Part shown: positions 26,466 to 35,681 of the stretch, piece by piece | How the letters are laid out: every line of letters starts with the position of its first letter | Numbering within the stretch: the first letter of the stretch is position 1 | Origin: Nautilia profundicola AmH | GTDB lineage: Bacteria > Campylobacterota > Campylobacteria > Campylobacterales > Nautiliaceae | Assembly: GCF_000021725.1 (NCBI RefSeq) | Contig: NC_012115.1 | Coordinates: 328,501 to 392,500, forward strand | Direction of reading: 5' to 3' | Length of the DNA stretch: 64,000 nucleotides | Translations under genes and position numbers: made by a program | The notes under the pieces: model-generated | What the model saw: the letters and a program-made list of their open reading frames with translations, nothing else | Databases searched by the model: none | Told to the model about the DNA's origin: nothing

Positions 26466-28526
26466 ATGAAAGAAATAGTTGTAGCGCTGGTAGGACAGCC
26501 GAACGTCGGAAAGAGCCATCTTATCAATTCGATTTCGGGAGCTCAGCTTCATGTGGGAAATTTCAGTGGTGTAACCGTTGAGAAAAAAGAAGTCGAATTT
26601 GTAAGAGGAGATTATAAACTCAAATTCATAGACCTGCCGGGTACATATTCTCTTCATACATACACACCCGAAGAAGAAGTTACGAAGAAGTTTTTATTTA
26701 ACGAAAAATATGATTTAATTTTGAATGTTCTTGATTCAAACCAGCTTGAAAAGAATCTGACTCTTACATGGCAGCTTAGTGATCTTCAAAAACCGATGGT
26801 TGTGGCTTTTAACATGTATGATGAATTTGCCAGGGAAGGCGGAGAAATTGATACCGATAAATTTAGCAGACTTACAAACATCCTGGCTCAAAACGTCTCG
26901 GCAAAAGAAAACTTCGGACTTGAGGAGCTTTTTGAAAAGGTAATAAAAACATACGAAGAAAAAAACATCCCGAAAGTCTACTATAGTGAAATAGTCGAAG
27001 AAGAAATTGAAAATTTAAAAAGAAAAATAAAATCATGCGAATTTTCAAAGCGTTTTGTTGCCGTAAGGCTTCTTGAAGATGATGAGGATATGTATAAATT
27101 CGTGCATGAAAAGCCATGGTTTGTTGATATTATGAACACCCTTAAAAATGCAAAAGAAAGACTGAGGGTGGAATTTGACGAAGACGATACCAAAACAGTG
27201 CTTTTTGAAGAGAGGCTGGCACTTGCAAAAGGTATAGTGACTCAGGTTGCCAAAAAGGCTAAAAAAGAAACACTTACCGAAAAAGTGGATAAGATTTTAA
27301 TACATCCGATTTTGGGACTGCCTCTGTTTTTGTTTATTATGTGGGCGATATTTCAGGCCACGTTTTCAATCGGTGCGATTCCGATGGAGTATATCGACAA
27401 GGCGTTCAGTGCGTTTGGGATGAGTCTATCACATGTGCTTCCTAAAGGCATAGTCAGTGAAGCGATTATAAACGGGGTTATTCCGGCTGTTGGTGCTGTT
27501 GTAATGTTTTTACCGAATATCCTTATACTCTTTTTAGGTATCAACCTGTTAGAACAGACCGGTTACATGGCAAGAGCTGCATATATAATGGACGGCGTGC
27601 TTAAAAGATTCGGACTTCAGGGAAGGGCGTTTATCCCGCTGGTTTCCGGATTTGGATGTTCGGTGCCTGCGTATATGGCGGCAAGAACGCTTAAAAACCC
27701 GAAAGACAGACTCATTACAATGCTTGTGATCGGATTTATGAGCTGCGGGGCGAGGCTTCCTGTTTATGTGCTTTTGGTAAGTGCGTTTTTCAGACCCGAA
27801 ATTCAGGGTAACGTGCTTTTTGCAATCTATATCGGCGGAGCTCTTACCGGGCTTGTTGTAGCTAAGATTTTAAGAGAGGTTTTATTCAAAGGCGAGCCTG
27901 AACCGTTTGTAATGGAGCTTCCTAAATACAGGTTTCCGAAACTTAAAGGTATTCTTTTTGATTTATGGATAAAAAGCAAACTTTATCTTAAAAAAGCGGG
28001 TACGTTTATTGCGACAGCAAGTTTGATTGTTTGGATTTTGAGTTCGTTCCCGAGAGCCGGAATTGAACAAAAATACGAAGAGCTTATTGCGAAAAACCCG
28101 TCACAGAAAACAGAACTTGTAGAAAAAATGAACAGAGAAATACTGCAAAACTCATATCTTGCGGATATAGGTAAATTTATCGAGCCCGTATTTAAACCTT
28201 TGGGGCTTACATGGAGAGAAGATGTGTCATTAATTGCCGGGCTGGCGGCAAAAGAGGTTGTGGTTTCGACATTAAGCGTCCTGTACGGAGGCAAAAGCGA
28301 TTCGTCAAAAGAGACGGTTGAGGTTATAAGGGCGAACATGACTTTCACCGCTGCGGTTGCTATGATTATAATTATTATGTTTTATTCACCGTGCCTTGCG
28401 GCAATGGGGACGTTCTGGGCTGAGGTGCCGCAGTGGCAGTGGAGGATATTTTATACAATTTATCCGAATGTATTTGCTTATATAGCCGCATTTATCGGGG
28501 TTAGCTTAATCAAAGTCTTCTCCTGA
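26466..28526 (+). CDS. feoB: Ferrous iron transporter FeoB
   Basis: The 686-residue protein combines an N-terminal G domain (VGQPNVGKSHLINSISGAQL; GVTVEKKE; FIDLPGTYSL; NMYD) with a helical guanine-dissociation-inhibitor-like region and a polytopic membrane part with two Gate motifs (GYMARAAYIMDGVLKRFGLQ; PLVSGFGCSVPAYMAARTL). It imports Fe2+ across the inner membrane. The feoA-feoB order and spacing are normal. Confidence 0.97.
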   Translation: MKEIVVALVGQPNVGKSHLINSISGAQLHVGNFSGVTVEKKEVEFVRGDYKLKFIDLPGTYSLHTYTPEEEVTKKFLFNEKYDLILNVLDSNQLEKNLTLTWQLSDLQKPMVVAFNMYDEFAREGGEIDTDKFSRLTNILAQNVSAKENFGLEELFEKVIKTYEEKNIPKVYYSEIVEEEIENLKRKIKSCEFSKRFVAVRLLEDDEDMYKFVHEKPWFVDIMNTLKNAKERLRVEFDEDDTKTVLFEERLALAKGIVTQVAKKAKKETLTEKVDKILIHPILGLPLFLFIMWAIFQATFSIGAIPMEYIDKAFSAFGMSLSHVLPKGIVSEAIINGVIPAVGAVVMFLPNILILFLGINLLEQTGYMARAAYIMDGVLKRFGLQGRAFIPLVSGFGCSVPAYMAARTLKNPKDRLITMLVIGFMSCGARLPVYVLLVSAFFRPEIQGNVLFAIYIGGALTGLVVAKILREVLFKGEPEPFVMELPKYRFPKLKGILFDLWIKSKLYLKKAGTFIATASLIVWILSSFPRAGIEQKYEELIAKNPSQKTELVEKMNREILQNSYLADIGKFIEPVFKPLGLTWREDVSLIAGLAAKEVVVSTLSVLYGGKSDSSKETVEVIRANMTFTAAVAMIIIIMFYSPCLAAMGTFWAEVPQWQWRIFYTIYPNVFAYIAAFIGVSLIKVFS

Positions 28527-28605
28527 ACCTTCTTTTATCATTTTTAGTTATGTTTTATTAAACTTTAAATTTATTGTGCTATTATTACAATAATTTTCAA
28601 TTTCA

Positions 28606-28619
28606 TAGACGCTTGTCTA
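28606..28619. promoter_or_regulatory. Palindrome upstream of nrdA
   Basis: TAGAC-GCTT-GTCTA is a perfect 5-bp inverted repeat in the 132-nt gap between feoB and nrdA, 39 nt before the start. It could be an operator or the remains of a hairpin for feoB termination. It is not an NrdR box as I know it. Confidence 0.3.
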
Positions 28620-28658
28620 ACAATCAACATTTATTTCGTGTATATATAAAGGAGAATA

Positions 28659-31097
28659 ATGTATCCGGGGATTACTGTTATCAAAAGAAACGGAAGAAGA
28701 GAACCGCTTGATATTTCTAAAATCAGAAAGTATACAAAAGCGGCCTGTGAAGGTTTAGAGGGGGTGGATTATACTGAGCTGGAACTTGATGCGAAACTTC
28801 AGTTCAGAGATGGAATTACAACTGCCGAAATTCAAGATACGCTTATCAAAACGGCGGTTGACAAGATAGATATAGACAGACCGAACTGGAATTATGTTGC
28901 GGCAAGGCTGTTTTTGTATGATTTGTATCACAGGGTTACCGGCTTTACCGGATATAATCATTTAAAAGAGTATTTTCAAAAAGGCGAAGAAGCGGGAAGA
29001 ATCCTGCTTGGTTTAAAAGAAAAATTCGACCTTGACGATTTGAATGCATACTTAAAACCTGAAAGGGATCTTCAGTTTACGTATCTCGGTATTAAAACGC
29101 TTTACGACAGATATATTATAAAAGACAGAAACGGCGAGCCTATTGAGCTGCCTCAGCAGCTTTTTATGGGTGTTGCGATGTTTCTTGCACAGAATGAAAC
29201 AAATTATGAGTCTATTCCTGAAGAAGAAAGAGCAAATATCCCTAATGACCCTAAGGCGATCAGGGGATACTGGGCTAAGAAGTTTTATGATGTGATTTCG
29301 AAATTCGAAGTAATGGTAGCGACTCCTACGCTTAGTAACGCCAGAACCACAAGACATCAGCTCAGCAGCTGTTATGTAGGAAGTATGAACGATAATATCG
29401 AAGGTATTTTCGATGACTTTAAAGAAATGGCCCTTTTATCTAAATTCGGAGGCGGTATCGGATGGGATGTCAGCAGAATCAGGGCTCTTGGTAGTTTTAT
29501 AGACAATCACAAAAATGCGGCAGGAGGTGTTATTCCTTGGCTTAAAATCACAAACGACATTGCAATTGCCGTTGATCAGCTGGGAACCAGAAAAGGTGCG
29601 ATTGCCGTATATCTTGAGCCTTGGCATATGGATGTTTTGGACTTTTTGGATCTTAAGAAAAACAGTGGGGAAGAAAGAAGAAGAGCGCATGATCTTTTTC
29701 CTGCTTTATGGATTAGCGATTTATTTATGAAAAGAGTACAGGAAGATGCTTTATGGACTTTGTTTGATCCATATGAGGTAAAAGATCTGACCGATCTTTA
29801 CGGGGAAGAATTTGAAAAAAGATATATCGAATACGAAAACGACCCGAATATCGCAAAAGAAACTATAAAAGCAAAAGAGTTATGGAAAAAAATCCTTCTT
29901 GAATATTATGAAACGGGAAATCCGTTCCTTTGTTTCAAAGACAACGCCAACAGAAGAAACCAAAACGACCATGCCGGAATTATCAGAAGCTCAAACCTAT
30001 GTACGGAAATTTTCCAAAACACCGAGCCTAACCACTATAAAGTAAAAGTTACGTTTGAAGACGGAAGTTTTAACATGTATGATGAAGAAGAAGACGTAAC
30101 TGTAGAACACGGCGATGTAAAACTTACGAAAAAAGCGAAAAAAATCACGTCAATCGACGCAATCAACGGCAAACAGGTATATATCGTGGAAAAAGTGCCG
30201 GTTAATGGTAAAACGGCTGTTTGTAACCTTGCAAGCGTGAATTTAAGCAAAGTAAACACACCTGAAAAAATCAAAGAGGTTGTGCCTGTTGCCATTAGAA
30301 TGCTTGATAACGTAATTGACCTTAACTATTATCCGGTTAGAAAAACGAAAGATACGAACCTTAAAAACAGAGCCATAGGACTCGGTGCCATGGGTGAAGC
30401 CCAGATGCTCGCCGAAAAGCAGATTTTCTGGGGGAGTGAAGAGCATCTTAAACTGATTGACGAAGTGTTTGAGGGAATAAGTTATTATGCCATCAAAACA
30501 AGTGCCGAACTTTCTGAAGAAAAAGGAATATATCCTGAATTTGAGGGAAGCAGATGGTCTAAAGGAATACTCCCTATAGACAGCGCAAACGAAGAAGCCA
30601 AAAGACTTGTTGAGAGAGATCTTTTCAGTGCAATGCAATATGACTGGGAAGGGCTCAGAGAGAAAGTTAAAAAAGGAATGAGAAACGGATACCTTATGGC
30701 AATAGCACCTACGAGTTCTATTTCAATTCTTACGGGAACGACTCAGACAATCGAGCCTGTTTACAAAAGAAAATGGTATGAAGAAAACTTAAGCGGACTT
30801 ATCCCTGTGGTTGTACCAAATTTAAGTGCTGAGACATATATGTTCTATACGCCGGCGTACGAGCTTGATCAGACCGTACTTGTAAAAGCCGCCGCAATCA
30901 GACAGAAATGGGTGGACCAGGGGCAAAGCCTTAATATTTTCATAACAACCGATAAAGCCAGCGGAAGATACCTCAATGAAATCTATACGCTCGGATGGAA
31001 ACTCGGTCTAAAGAGCTTCTATTATTTAAGAAGCCAGTCTCCGGAAGTTCAGGAAGAGGTGATGGACAGAAGTATCGAGTGCTTCGGATGTCAGTGA
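28659..31097 (+). CDS. nrdA: Ribonucleoside-diphosphate reductase alpha subunit (class I)
   Basis: An 812-residue catalytic subunit. It starts with an ATP-cone allosteric domain (IKRNGRREPLDISKIRKYTK). Active-site regions are HQLSSCYVGSMNDN, SSNLCTEIFQNTEP and NLASVNLSKVN; the barrel part includes APTSSISILTGTTQTIEPVY. The C-terminal redox pair is CFGC at the very end. It reduces ribonucleotides with NrdB, encoded 64 nt downstream. Class I requires oxygen for its radical, fitting a microaerobe. Confidence 0.97.
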   Translation: MYPGITVIKRNGRREPLDISKIRKYTKAACEGLEGVDYTELELDAKLQFRDGITTAEIQDTLIKTAVDKIDIDRPNWNYVAARLFLYDLYHRVTGFTGYNHLKEYFQKGEEAGRILLGLKEKFDLDDLNAYLKPERDLQFTYLGIKTLYDRYIIKDRNGEPIELPQQLFMGVAMFLAQNETNYESIPEEERANIPNDPKAIRGYWAKKFYDVISKFEVMVATPTLSNARTTRHQLSSCYVGSMNDNIEGIFDDFKEMALLSKFGGGIGWDVSRIRALGSFIDNHKNAAGGVIPWLKITNDIAIAVDQLGTRKGAIAVYLEPWHMDVLDFLDLKKNSGEERRRAHDLFPALWISDLFMKRVQEDALWTLFDPYEVKDLTDLYGEEFEKRYIEYENDPNIAKETIKAKELWKKILLEYYETGNPFLCFKDNANRRNQNDHAGIIRSSNLCTEIFQNTEPNHYKVKVTFEDGSFNMYDEEEDVTVEHGDVKLTKKAKKITSIDAINGKQVYIVEKVPVNGKTAVCNLASVNLSKVNTPEKIKEVVPVAIRMLDNVIDLNYYPVRKTKDTNLKNRAIGLGAMGEAQMLAEKQIFWGSEEHLKLIDEVFEGISYYAIKTSAELSEEKGIYPEFEGSRWSKGILPIDSANEEAKRLVERDLFSAMQYDWEGLREKVKKGMRNGYLMAIAPTSSISILTGTTQTIEPVYKRKWYEENLSGLIPVVVPNLSAETYMFYTPAYELDQTVLVKAAAIRQKWVDQGQSLNIFITTDKASGRYLNEIYTLGWKLGLKSFYYLRSQSPEVQEEVMDRSIECFGCQ

Positions 31098-31100
31098 TTA

Positions 31101-31142
31101 ATGGAGAATTGAAAATGGAAAATGGAAAATTAAAATTAGCAA
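31101..31142. repeat. Heptanucleotide repeat between nrdA and nrdB
   Basis: Six registers follow the nrdA stop: ATGGAGA, ATTGAAA, ATGGAAA, ATGGAAA, ATTAAAA, TTAGCAA. This is the ATGGAAA variant, also seen at 35520-35560. Confidence 0.65.
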
Positions 31143-31161
31143 TTCCTCAAAAGGAGAATAA

Positions 31162-32202
31162 ATGCAAATAAAAAAACTTTTCAATTACGACTGCCCTTTA
31201 CATAAAGGTTCTACCACATCCATCATCAACGGATGTACCGAAGGGATTATCAACTTAAATAAACTTTCATATCCTTGGGCGTACAACCTATGGGAAATGA
31301 TGCTTGCAAACACATGGTTTCCGAGAGAAGTGGACCTCACGGAAGATGCAAGACAGTACAGACAGCTGCTTCCTGCTGAAAAAAGAATGTACGACAAAGC
31401 GTTAAGCCAGCTGATTTTTATGGATTCGATCCAGACAAACAACACGCCTGACCATGTAAACCCTTGGATTACCGCTCCTGAAGTGAATATGTGTATAGTA
31501 AGACAGGCGTATGAAGAGGCTCTTCATTCACAAAGCTATGCCGTAATGGTGGACAGTATTTCGCTTAATACGGATGAAATTTATGAAATGTGGAGAGTCG
31601 ATGCTAATCTTAGAAAGAAAAACGAATTTATTGGAAACGTATATGAAGAGTGGGGTACAAAAGCTTTAAACGGAGACGATGAAGCAAAAATTTATATGAT
31701 TGTTGCGAACCAGTGTCTTGAAGGTATCTATTTTTACAACGGATTTGCTTCGTTTTACGTACTTGCACGTGCGGGTAAAATGCTCGGAAGTGCGCAGATG
31801 ATCAGATTTATCCAAAGGGATGAGGTAACTCATACGCTTTTATTTGCAAACATCTTTAAAGAGATTAAAAAAGAGTTTCCGGATCTTTTCACACCTGAAG
31901 TTATTAAAAATATCAAAGATATGCTTTATGCGGCATATGAGCTTGAAAGAGACTGGGGGTGGTATATTACAAATGATGAAATTCTTGGTATGAGCAAAGA
32001 GTTAATCGACAGATTTACACAATACCTTGCCAACAAAAGAGCTCAGGCTATGGGACTTGACCTGCTATTCCCTGAAGTAGGACTTAAAAACCCTATCAGC
32101 TGGTTTGACGGATTTAGCAGCTTTAATGAGCAAAAAACAAACTTCTTCGAAGGTAATGTGGTTAACTACTCCAAAGGAAGCCTTAACCTTGATGATTTTT
32201 AA
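31162..32202 (+). CDS. nrdB: Ribonucleoside-diphosphate reductase beta subunit (class I)
   Basis: A 346-residue radical-generating subunit. Metal ligand regions are DSIQTNNTPDHV, VRQAYEEALHSQSYAVMVDS (with the Glu, His and the likely radical Tyr), VANQCLEGIYFYNGF and IQRDEVTHTLLFANIF. It starts behind AAAAGGAGAATAA. Its end overlaps the next gene by 11 nt. Confidence 0.96.
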   Translation: MQIKKLFNYDCPLHKGSTTSIINGCTEGIINLNKLSYPWAYNLWEMMLANTWFPREVDLTEDARQYRQLLPAEKRMYDKALSQLIFMDSIQTNNTPDHVNPWITAPEVNMCIVRQAYEEALHSQSYAVMVDSISLNTDEIYEMWRVDANLRKKNEFIGNVYEEWGTKALNGDDEAKIYMIVANQCLEGIYFYNGFASFYVLARAGKMLGSAQMIRFIQRDEVTHTLLFANIFKEIKKEFPDLFTPEVIKNIKDMLYAAYELERDWGWYITNDEILGMSKELIDRFTQYLANKRAQAMGLDLLFPEVGLKNPISWFDGFSSFNEQKTNFFEGNVVNYSKGSLNLDDF

Positions 32203-32608
32203 GCAAAAAGAGATTACTGTAAAAGCTCCTAAAAGGGGCTTTTTCGTAATTACGGACGAAATCCTCTCTTCAATCGATATTTCGGATATAAACGTCGGAA
32301 TGATGAATCTTTTTTTAAAACACACTTCAGCTTCTCTTACAATAAATGAAAACGTCTCACCCGATGTCAGGGTGGATATGGAAAACATATCCAATAATTT
32401 AATCCCTGACGGATACATTTACGAACACTCCCTTGAGGGCAAAGACGATATGCCTGCACACTTTAAATCTTCAATGTTTGGAGTCAGTCTAAATATTCCT
32501 ATTACAAACGGCAGACTGAATCTCGGAACGTGGCAGGGAATTTATCTTAACGAACACAGGGATTATCCTACAGGTAGAAATATTGTGATTACGGTATACG
32601 GTCAATAA
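32192..32608 (+). CDS. YjbQ family (UPF0047) protein
   Basis: With start at the ATG inside the nrdB end the product is 138 residues, the normal size; the longer open frame only shadows nrdB. Signatures are FLKHTSASLTINENVSPDVR, HFKSSMFGVSLNIPI and GTWQGIYLNEHRDYP. This family is a conserved metal-binding fold with reported weak thiamine-phosphate-synthase-like activity in E. coli; its true role is unclear. Confidence 0.9.
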   Translation: MIFKQKEITVKAPKRGFFVITDEILSSIDISDINVGMMNLFLKHTSASLTINENVSPDVRVDMENISNNLIPDGYIYEHSLEGKDDMPAHFKSSMFGVSLNIPITNGRLNLGTWQGIYLNEHRDYPTGRNIVITVYGQ

Positions 32609-33222
32609 CATTCTATTTTATAATCGGTTTTAATTAATAAACTTTTTTCTTGTTTAGGTATTGGCATAGAAGCAAATGATTTTGTCATATATGATCTTTT
32701 CTGTGTTGTATATGGTGTGTAGATATTGATATTTGTTGCAAAACATTTTTTGTCTAATTTTTTTGAAAGGATTGCAGCTTCTGTTAATATATCATTATAT
32801 GCTTTTGTTTTTAAGTTATTTATTACTGCTGTTTTTTCTTTTTTACTAATTGTCAAATTCAGTGAATTTAGTTTGACTTTTGCGTTTTGTAATTTATTTA
32901 TAATATTGGAAAACTTTTTAATTTCGGAAGATTTAAATGTACATGTTGCATTAATATAAGCTTTATAATTTTCAAAAACTTCTTTTTTGTTAATGTATCT
33001 GTATACCGGTATGAATGAATATGTAGCGTTTTGACATACGGTTTTTAATTTGTTCATATTTGTATTTAATAACTCAATTAAATTATTTAGCTCTTTTTGT
33101 GTAATTGTAACTTGAATAGTGGCTTTTAATAAATTAGGTTCTATTTTTTGAGTGTATGTTTTAGTGTTTGTGAGTGTATATGCGAACAGTATACCACTTA
33201 TGAAAATTATCAGCTTTTTCAT
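32602..33222 (-). CDS. Exported SIMPL-like (DUF541) protein
   Basis: The 206-residue protein has a signal peptide (MKKLIIFISGILFAYTLT) and a SIMPL/DUF541-like pattern: an initial beta strand with ATIQVTITQKELNNL, a central region, then TISKKEKTAVINNLKTKAYN and DILTEAAILSKKLDKKC, matching the A-x-x-A-x-x-A helices of that family. The match is weak but the fold plan agrees. Function unknown. It converges on yjbQ (7-nt overlap). Confidence 0.55.
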   Translation of the reverse strand: MKKLIIFISGILFAYTLTNTKTYTQKIEPNLLKATIQVTITQKELNNLIELLNTNMNKLKTVCQNATYSFIPVYRYINKKEVFENYKAYINATCTFKSSEIKKFSNIINKLQNAKVKLNSLNLTISKKEKTAVINNLKTKAYNDILTEAAILSKKLDKKCFATNINIYTPYTTQKRSYMTKSFASMPIPKQEKSLLIKTDYKIECY

Positions 33223-33273
33223 TTTAAGCCTTTTTTTATTAATTATAATATAATTTCACAAAAAAGGTCTGAA

Positions 33274-33831
33274 ATGCTTTTAAATTTTAACGAGGTTGAG
33301 AGTAAAGAAATATATAAGCTGATGGCCGGAAATATCATCCCAAGACCGGTTGCGTGGATTGTAACTGAGAATGAGGGTAAAATTAACGTGGCGCCTTTTA
33401 GTTATTTTACGGGAATTTCAAGTAAACCACCTCTACTGATGGTAAGTATCGGAAGGAAAAAACCTACTATTGACGAGCCGAAAGATACGTTTAAAAACAT
33501 AAAAGAAACAAAAAAAGCAACCGTTTGTCTGACGCCATTAGATCTTTACGAAAAGATGGATAAAACAGGCGAAGTCCTGCCTTTTGGTGTAAACGAGGCG
33601 GAGAAATTCGGAATTGAGCTTGAAAAAATCGATGAAAATTTCCCTCCGATTGTAAAGGGATGTAAGAGGGCATTTTTGACAGAGCTTTACGGTACGTTTG
33701 AAAATGAAGAAATGGCTACGATTCCATTCTTTTTAAAAATTCATAAAATGTACATTGACGGTGATTTCGAACCGGTTGCGAGAGTCGGAAAAGGGTATGC
33801 GAAACTAACAGAAATTAAAAGTGAAAAATGA
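33274..33831 (+). CDS. Flavin reductase-like (FMN-binding split barrel) protein
   Basis: The ATG behind AAAAAGG is the start (185 residues); the frame is open further upstream across the divergent promoter. MAGNIIPRPVAWIVTENEG, VAPFSYFTGISSKPPLLMVS and DTFKNIKETKKATVCLTP are flavoredoxin-type signatures for FMN binding. The last residues (IKSEK) are encoded by a heptanucleotide repeat. Physiological substrate unknown. Confidence 0.85.
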   Translation: MLLNFNEVESKEIYKLMAGNIIPRPVAWIVTENEGKINVAPFSYFTGISSKPPLLMVSIGRKKPTIDEPKDTFKNIKETKKATVCLTPLDLYEKMDKTGEVLPFGVNEAEKFGIELEKIDENFPPIVKGCKRAFLTELYGTFENEEMATIPFFLKIHKMYIDGDFEPVARVGKGYAKLTEIKSEK

Positions 33832-33848
33832 AAAGTGTAAAGTTAAAT
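33821..33848. repeat. Heptanucleotide repeat at the flavoprotein/FAH junction
   Basis: GTGAAAA, ATGAAAA, GTGTAAA, GTTAAAT. The first two units encode the C-terminal SEK and stop of the flavoprotein. The next gene starts 11 nt after the array. Confidence 0.65.
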
Positions 33849-33858
33849 GGAGTATATA

Positions 33859-34428
33859 ATGAATAATAAAATCGTATGTGTCGGAAGAAATTACGTAGAA
33901 CATGTGAAAGAACTCAATAACAAAATGCCGAGTGAACCCGTATATTTTATGAAACCGTTTAGCAGTATCAGTGATGATATTAAACTTCCCGGGTATTCGC
34001 CTATGCATTATGAGGGTGAAATATGTTTTTTAATTGGCGAAACGCTTAAAGTCGGATTCGGTTTTGACTTTACCCTTCGTGAAGTGCAGAGTGAGCTTAA
34101 GAAAAAAGGTCTTCCGTGGGAGAGGGCTAAGGCGTTTAAAGGTGCTGCAGTTTTCAGTGATTTTGTATATTTTGAAAATATAGATGATTTAGGGCTTGAA
34201 GTGTATAAAAACGGAGAACTTATACAAAAGGCCGGTGTGGAGCTTATGATATACAAGCCGGAATTTCTGTTTGAGGATATTGAGAGAATTTTCGGATTAA
34301 ACGATGGAGATATCGTAATGACCGGAACTCCTAAAGGAGTAGGCGTTGTAAACAGAGGCGATGAGTTTGAGGGCAGGATTTTGGAAGGCGATAAAGTGCT
34401 TGTTTCTAAAAAATGGACAGCACATTAA
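33859..34428 (+). CDS. Fumarylacetoacetate hydrolase family protein
   Basis: I use the ATG after GGAGTATATA (189 residues); an in-frame ATG four codons earlier would place the ribosome site inside the gene. IVCVGRNYVEHVKELNN, MKPFSSI, MHYEGEICFLIGE (metal-binding Glu pair) and VMTGTPKGVGVVNRGDEFEG are the family signatures. Members act as hydrolases, isomerases or decarboxylases on acylpyruvates. The substrate cannot be deduced here. Confidence 0.88.
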   Translation: MNNKIVCVGRNYVEHVKELNNKMPSEPVYFMKPFSSISDDIKLPGYSPMHYEGEICFLIGETLKVGFGFDFTLREVQSELKKKGLPWERAKAFKGAAVFSDFVYFENIDDLGLEVYKNGELIQKAGVELMIYKPEFLFEDIERIFGLNDGDIVMTGTPKGVGVVNRGDEFEGRILEGDKVLVSKKWTAH

Positions 34429-34456
34429 GTGAAAAGTGAAAAATGAAAAGTGAAAA
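34429..34456. repeat. Heptanucleotide repeat at the FAH/queE junction
   Basis: Four perfect registers: GTGAAAA, GTGAAAA, ATGAAAA, GTGAAAA, starting right after the stop codon of the preceding gene. The third unit contains the queE start codon, so the array encodes its first residues MKSEK. Confidence 0.75.
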
Positions 34457-35144
34457 ATTAATACCCGTAAGTGAAATATTCTATTCCATTCAGGGAGAAG
34501 GTAAATACGCAGGGCATCCGAGTGTATTCGTAAGAGTCGGGGGATGTAACCTCAAGTGTCCCGGATTTGGAGAAAAAGGGTGTGACAGTTACTACGCCGT
34601 TGATAAATCGTACAAAAGCGAATGGAAACTTATGAGTGTGGAAGAGATAAAATCGGAAGTTTCCAAATATATAAGAAAAGATACACACCTTGTAATAACC
34701 GGAGGAGAACCTACATTGTTTTATAAACAGCTGTATCCTTTGGTTGTGTGGTTTGAGGGACAGATTACGGTTGAGACGAATACTACGGTTGATATAGATT
34801 TTGAAAAATATCCGGCATATAAAGATGTGGCTTTTGCAATGAGTGTAAAACTTTCAAACAGCGCAGAAGAATATGGTAAAAGAGTTAAAAAACATGTAAT
34901 TAAATCATATGTTAAAAACGCTCCGAAAAGTTTTTTTAAATTTGTGATTGATAAAGATTTGAATAACGAAATAAAAGATATTACAGCGGGTATAAATGCA
35001 CCGGTTTACTGTATGCCGCTTGGTGCCGACAAGGAAGAGCTTGAAAAAAATGCGCCTTTTGTGTTCGGTTTCTGCCTAAAACACGGATACTGTTACAGCG
35101 ACAGAATACATATAAGGCTCTTTGGCAAAAAAAAGGGTGTATAA
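34443..35144 (+). CDS. queE: 7-carboxy-7-deazaguanine synthase
   Basis: This 233-residue radical SAM enzyme makes the deazaguanine core for queuosine. FYSIQGEGKYAGHPSVFVRV and VGGCNLKCPGFGEKGCDSYY give the cluster cysteines in a longer spacing than the usual CX3CX2C, as in other Campylobacterota-type QueE. HLVITGGEPTLFYKQLYPLV is the GGEP region. The first five residues come from a repeat unit. queD follows after a 537-nt non-coding gap. Confidence 0.93.
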   Translation: MKSEKLIPVSEIFYSIQGEGKYAGHPSVFVRVGGCNLKCPGFGEKGCDSYYAVDKSYKSEWKLMSVEEIKSEVSKYIRKDTHLVITGGEPTLFYKQLYPLVVWFEGQITVETNTTVDIDFEKYPAYKDVAFAMSVKLSNSAEEYGKRVKKHVIKSYVKNAPKSFFKFVIDKDLNNEIKDITAGINAPVYCMPLGADKEELEKNAPFVFGFCLKHGYCYSDRIHIRLFGKKKGV

Positions 35145-35325
35145 ATAAATTTCAATGATAAGAGGAGATAAGAGAAGGGAACAATGGAAAATTAAAGATT
35201 TTAAGAATAGATTTTTTGGGTTGGAAATAACGAAGTAAAAAAAAAATAAAAGGAAGATTGAGATTGATTTATTCAATTTATGCAATTTAAAATCAATGTT
35301 TTATTATCGCCAACCACATTTAGAT

Positions 35326-35338
35326 GGTGACAAACACC
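35326..35338. repeat. REP-like core GGTGACAAACACC
   Basis: A 13-mer nearly symmetric about its centre (GGTG...CACC), differing by two bases from the GGTGACAGACACT form seen elsewhere. It is the first of three copies in the queE-queD gap. Confidence 0.6.
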
Positions 35339-35431
35339 GTTATATAATCAATATAGATTAGTTAATGTTTGAATCAGACATTATTGCATTACATTAGATT
35401 AACATTAGTCGTCAATAAATCAATAATCAAT

Positions 35432-35596
35432 AGTGTCAGGCACCAAATAAGAGTGTGGAGAGGAGGGAAAGATGAAGGGAGATAAGGAAAAGAGATGGTT
35501 AGGAAAGGAAGAGAGGAGGAAATGGAAAATATAAAGATGGAAAATGGAAAATAAAGTATGGGAAGAAAAGATCTAATGAAAAGAGTACCAGACACT
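35432..35596. repeat. Pair of inverted REP-like cores around a purine-rich tract
   Basis: AGTGTCAGGCACC at the left end and AGTACCAGACACT at the right end are in opposite sense and bound a 165-bp unit whose interior is almost all A and G. The arrangement matches a bipartite REP element or a small non-autonomous relative of the RAYT at 59507. Confidence 0.6.
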
Positions 35597-35681
35597 ATAT
35601 ATAATATTACTGTTTTTAATTAATGTTGCAAATATTCGCAATTTGGTAAAATTATGATATAAAAGAGAAAAAAGGAATTGT

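Larger units (their letters stand above)
35145..35681. other. Non-coding, repeat-rich interval between queE and queD
   Basis: I see no credible gene here. It contains three REP-like cores (35326-35338, 35432-35444, 35584-35596), ATGGAAA-type heptamers near 35183 and 35520-35560, and a strongly purine-biased run from about 35449 to 35583 on the plus strand. The queD promoter must lie near its right edge (a TAAAATTATGATAT tract around 35646). Confidence 0.7.

Noticed and set aside
35389-35595. 68-codon frame on the minus strand in the queE-queD gap
   Set aside because: It is the complement of the purine-rich repeat tract; low-complexity Phe/Leu/Ser/Pro sequence and no ribosome site.
35600-35681. 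Possible preQ1 riboswitch before queD
   Set aside because: No C-rich loop or A-rich tail arrangement of the preQ1 motif is present.
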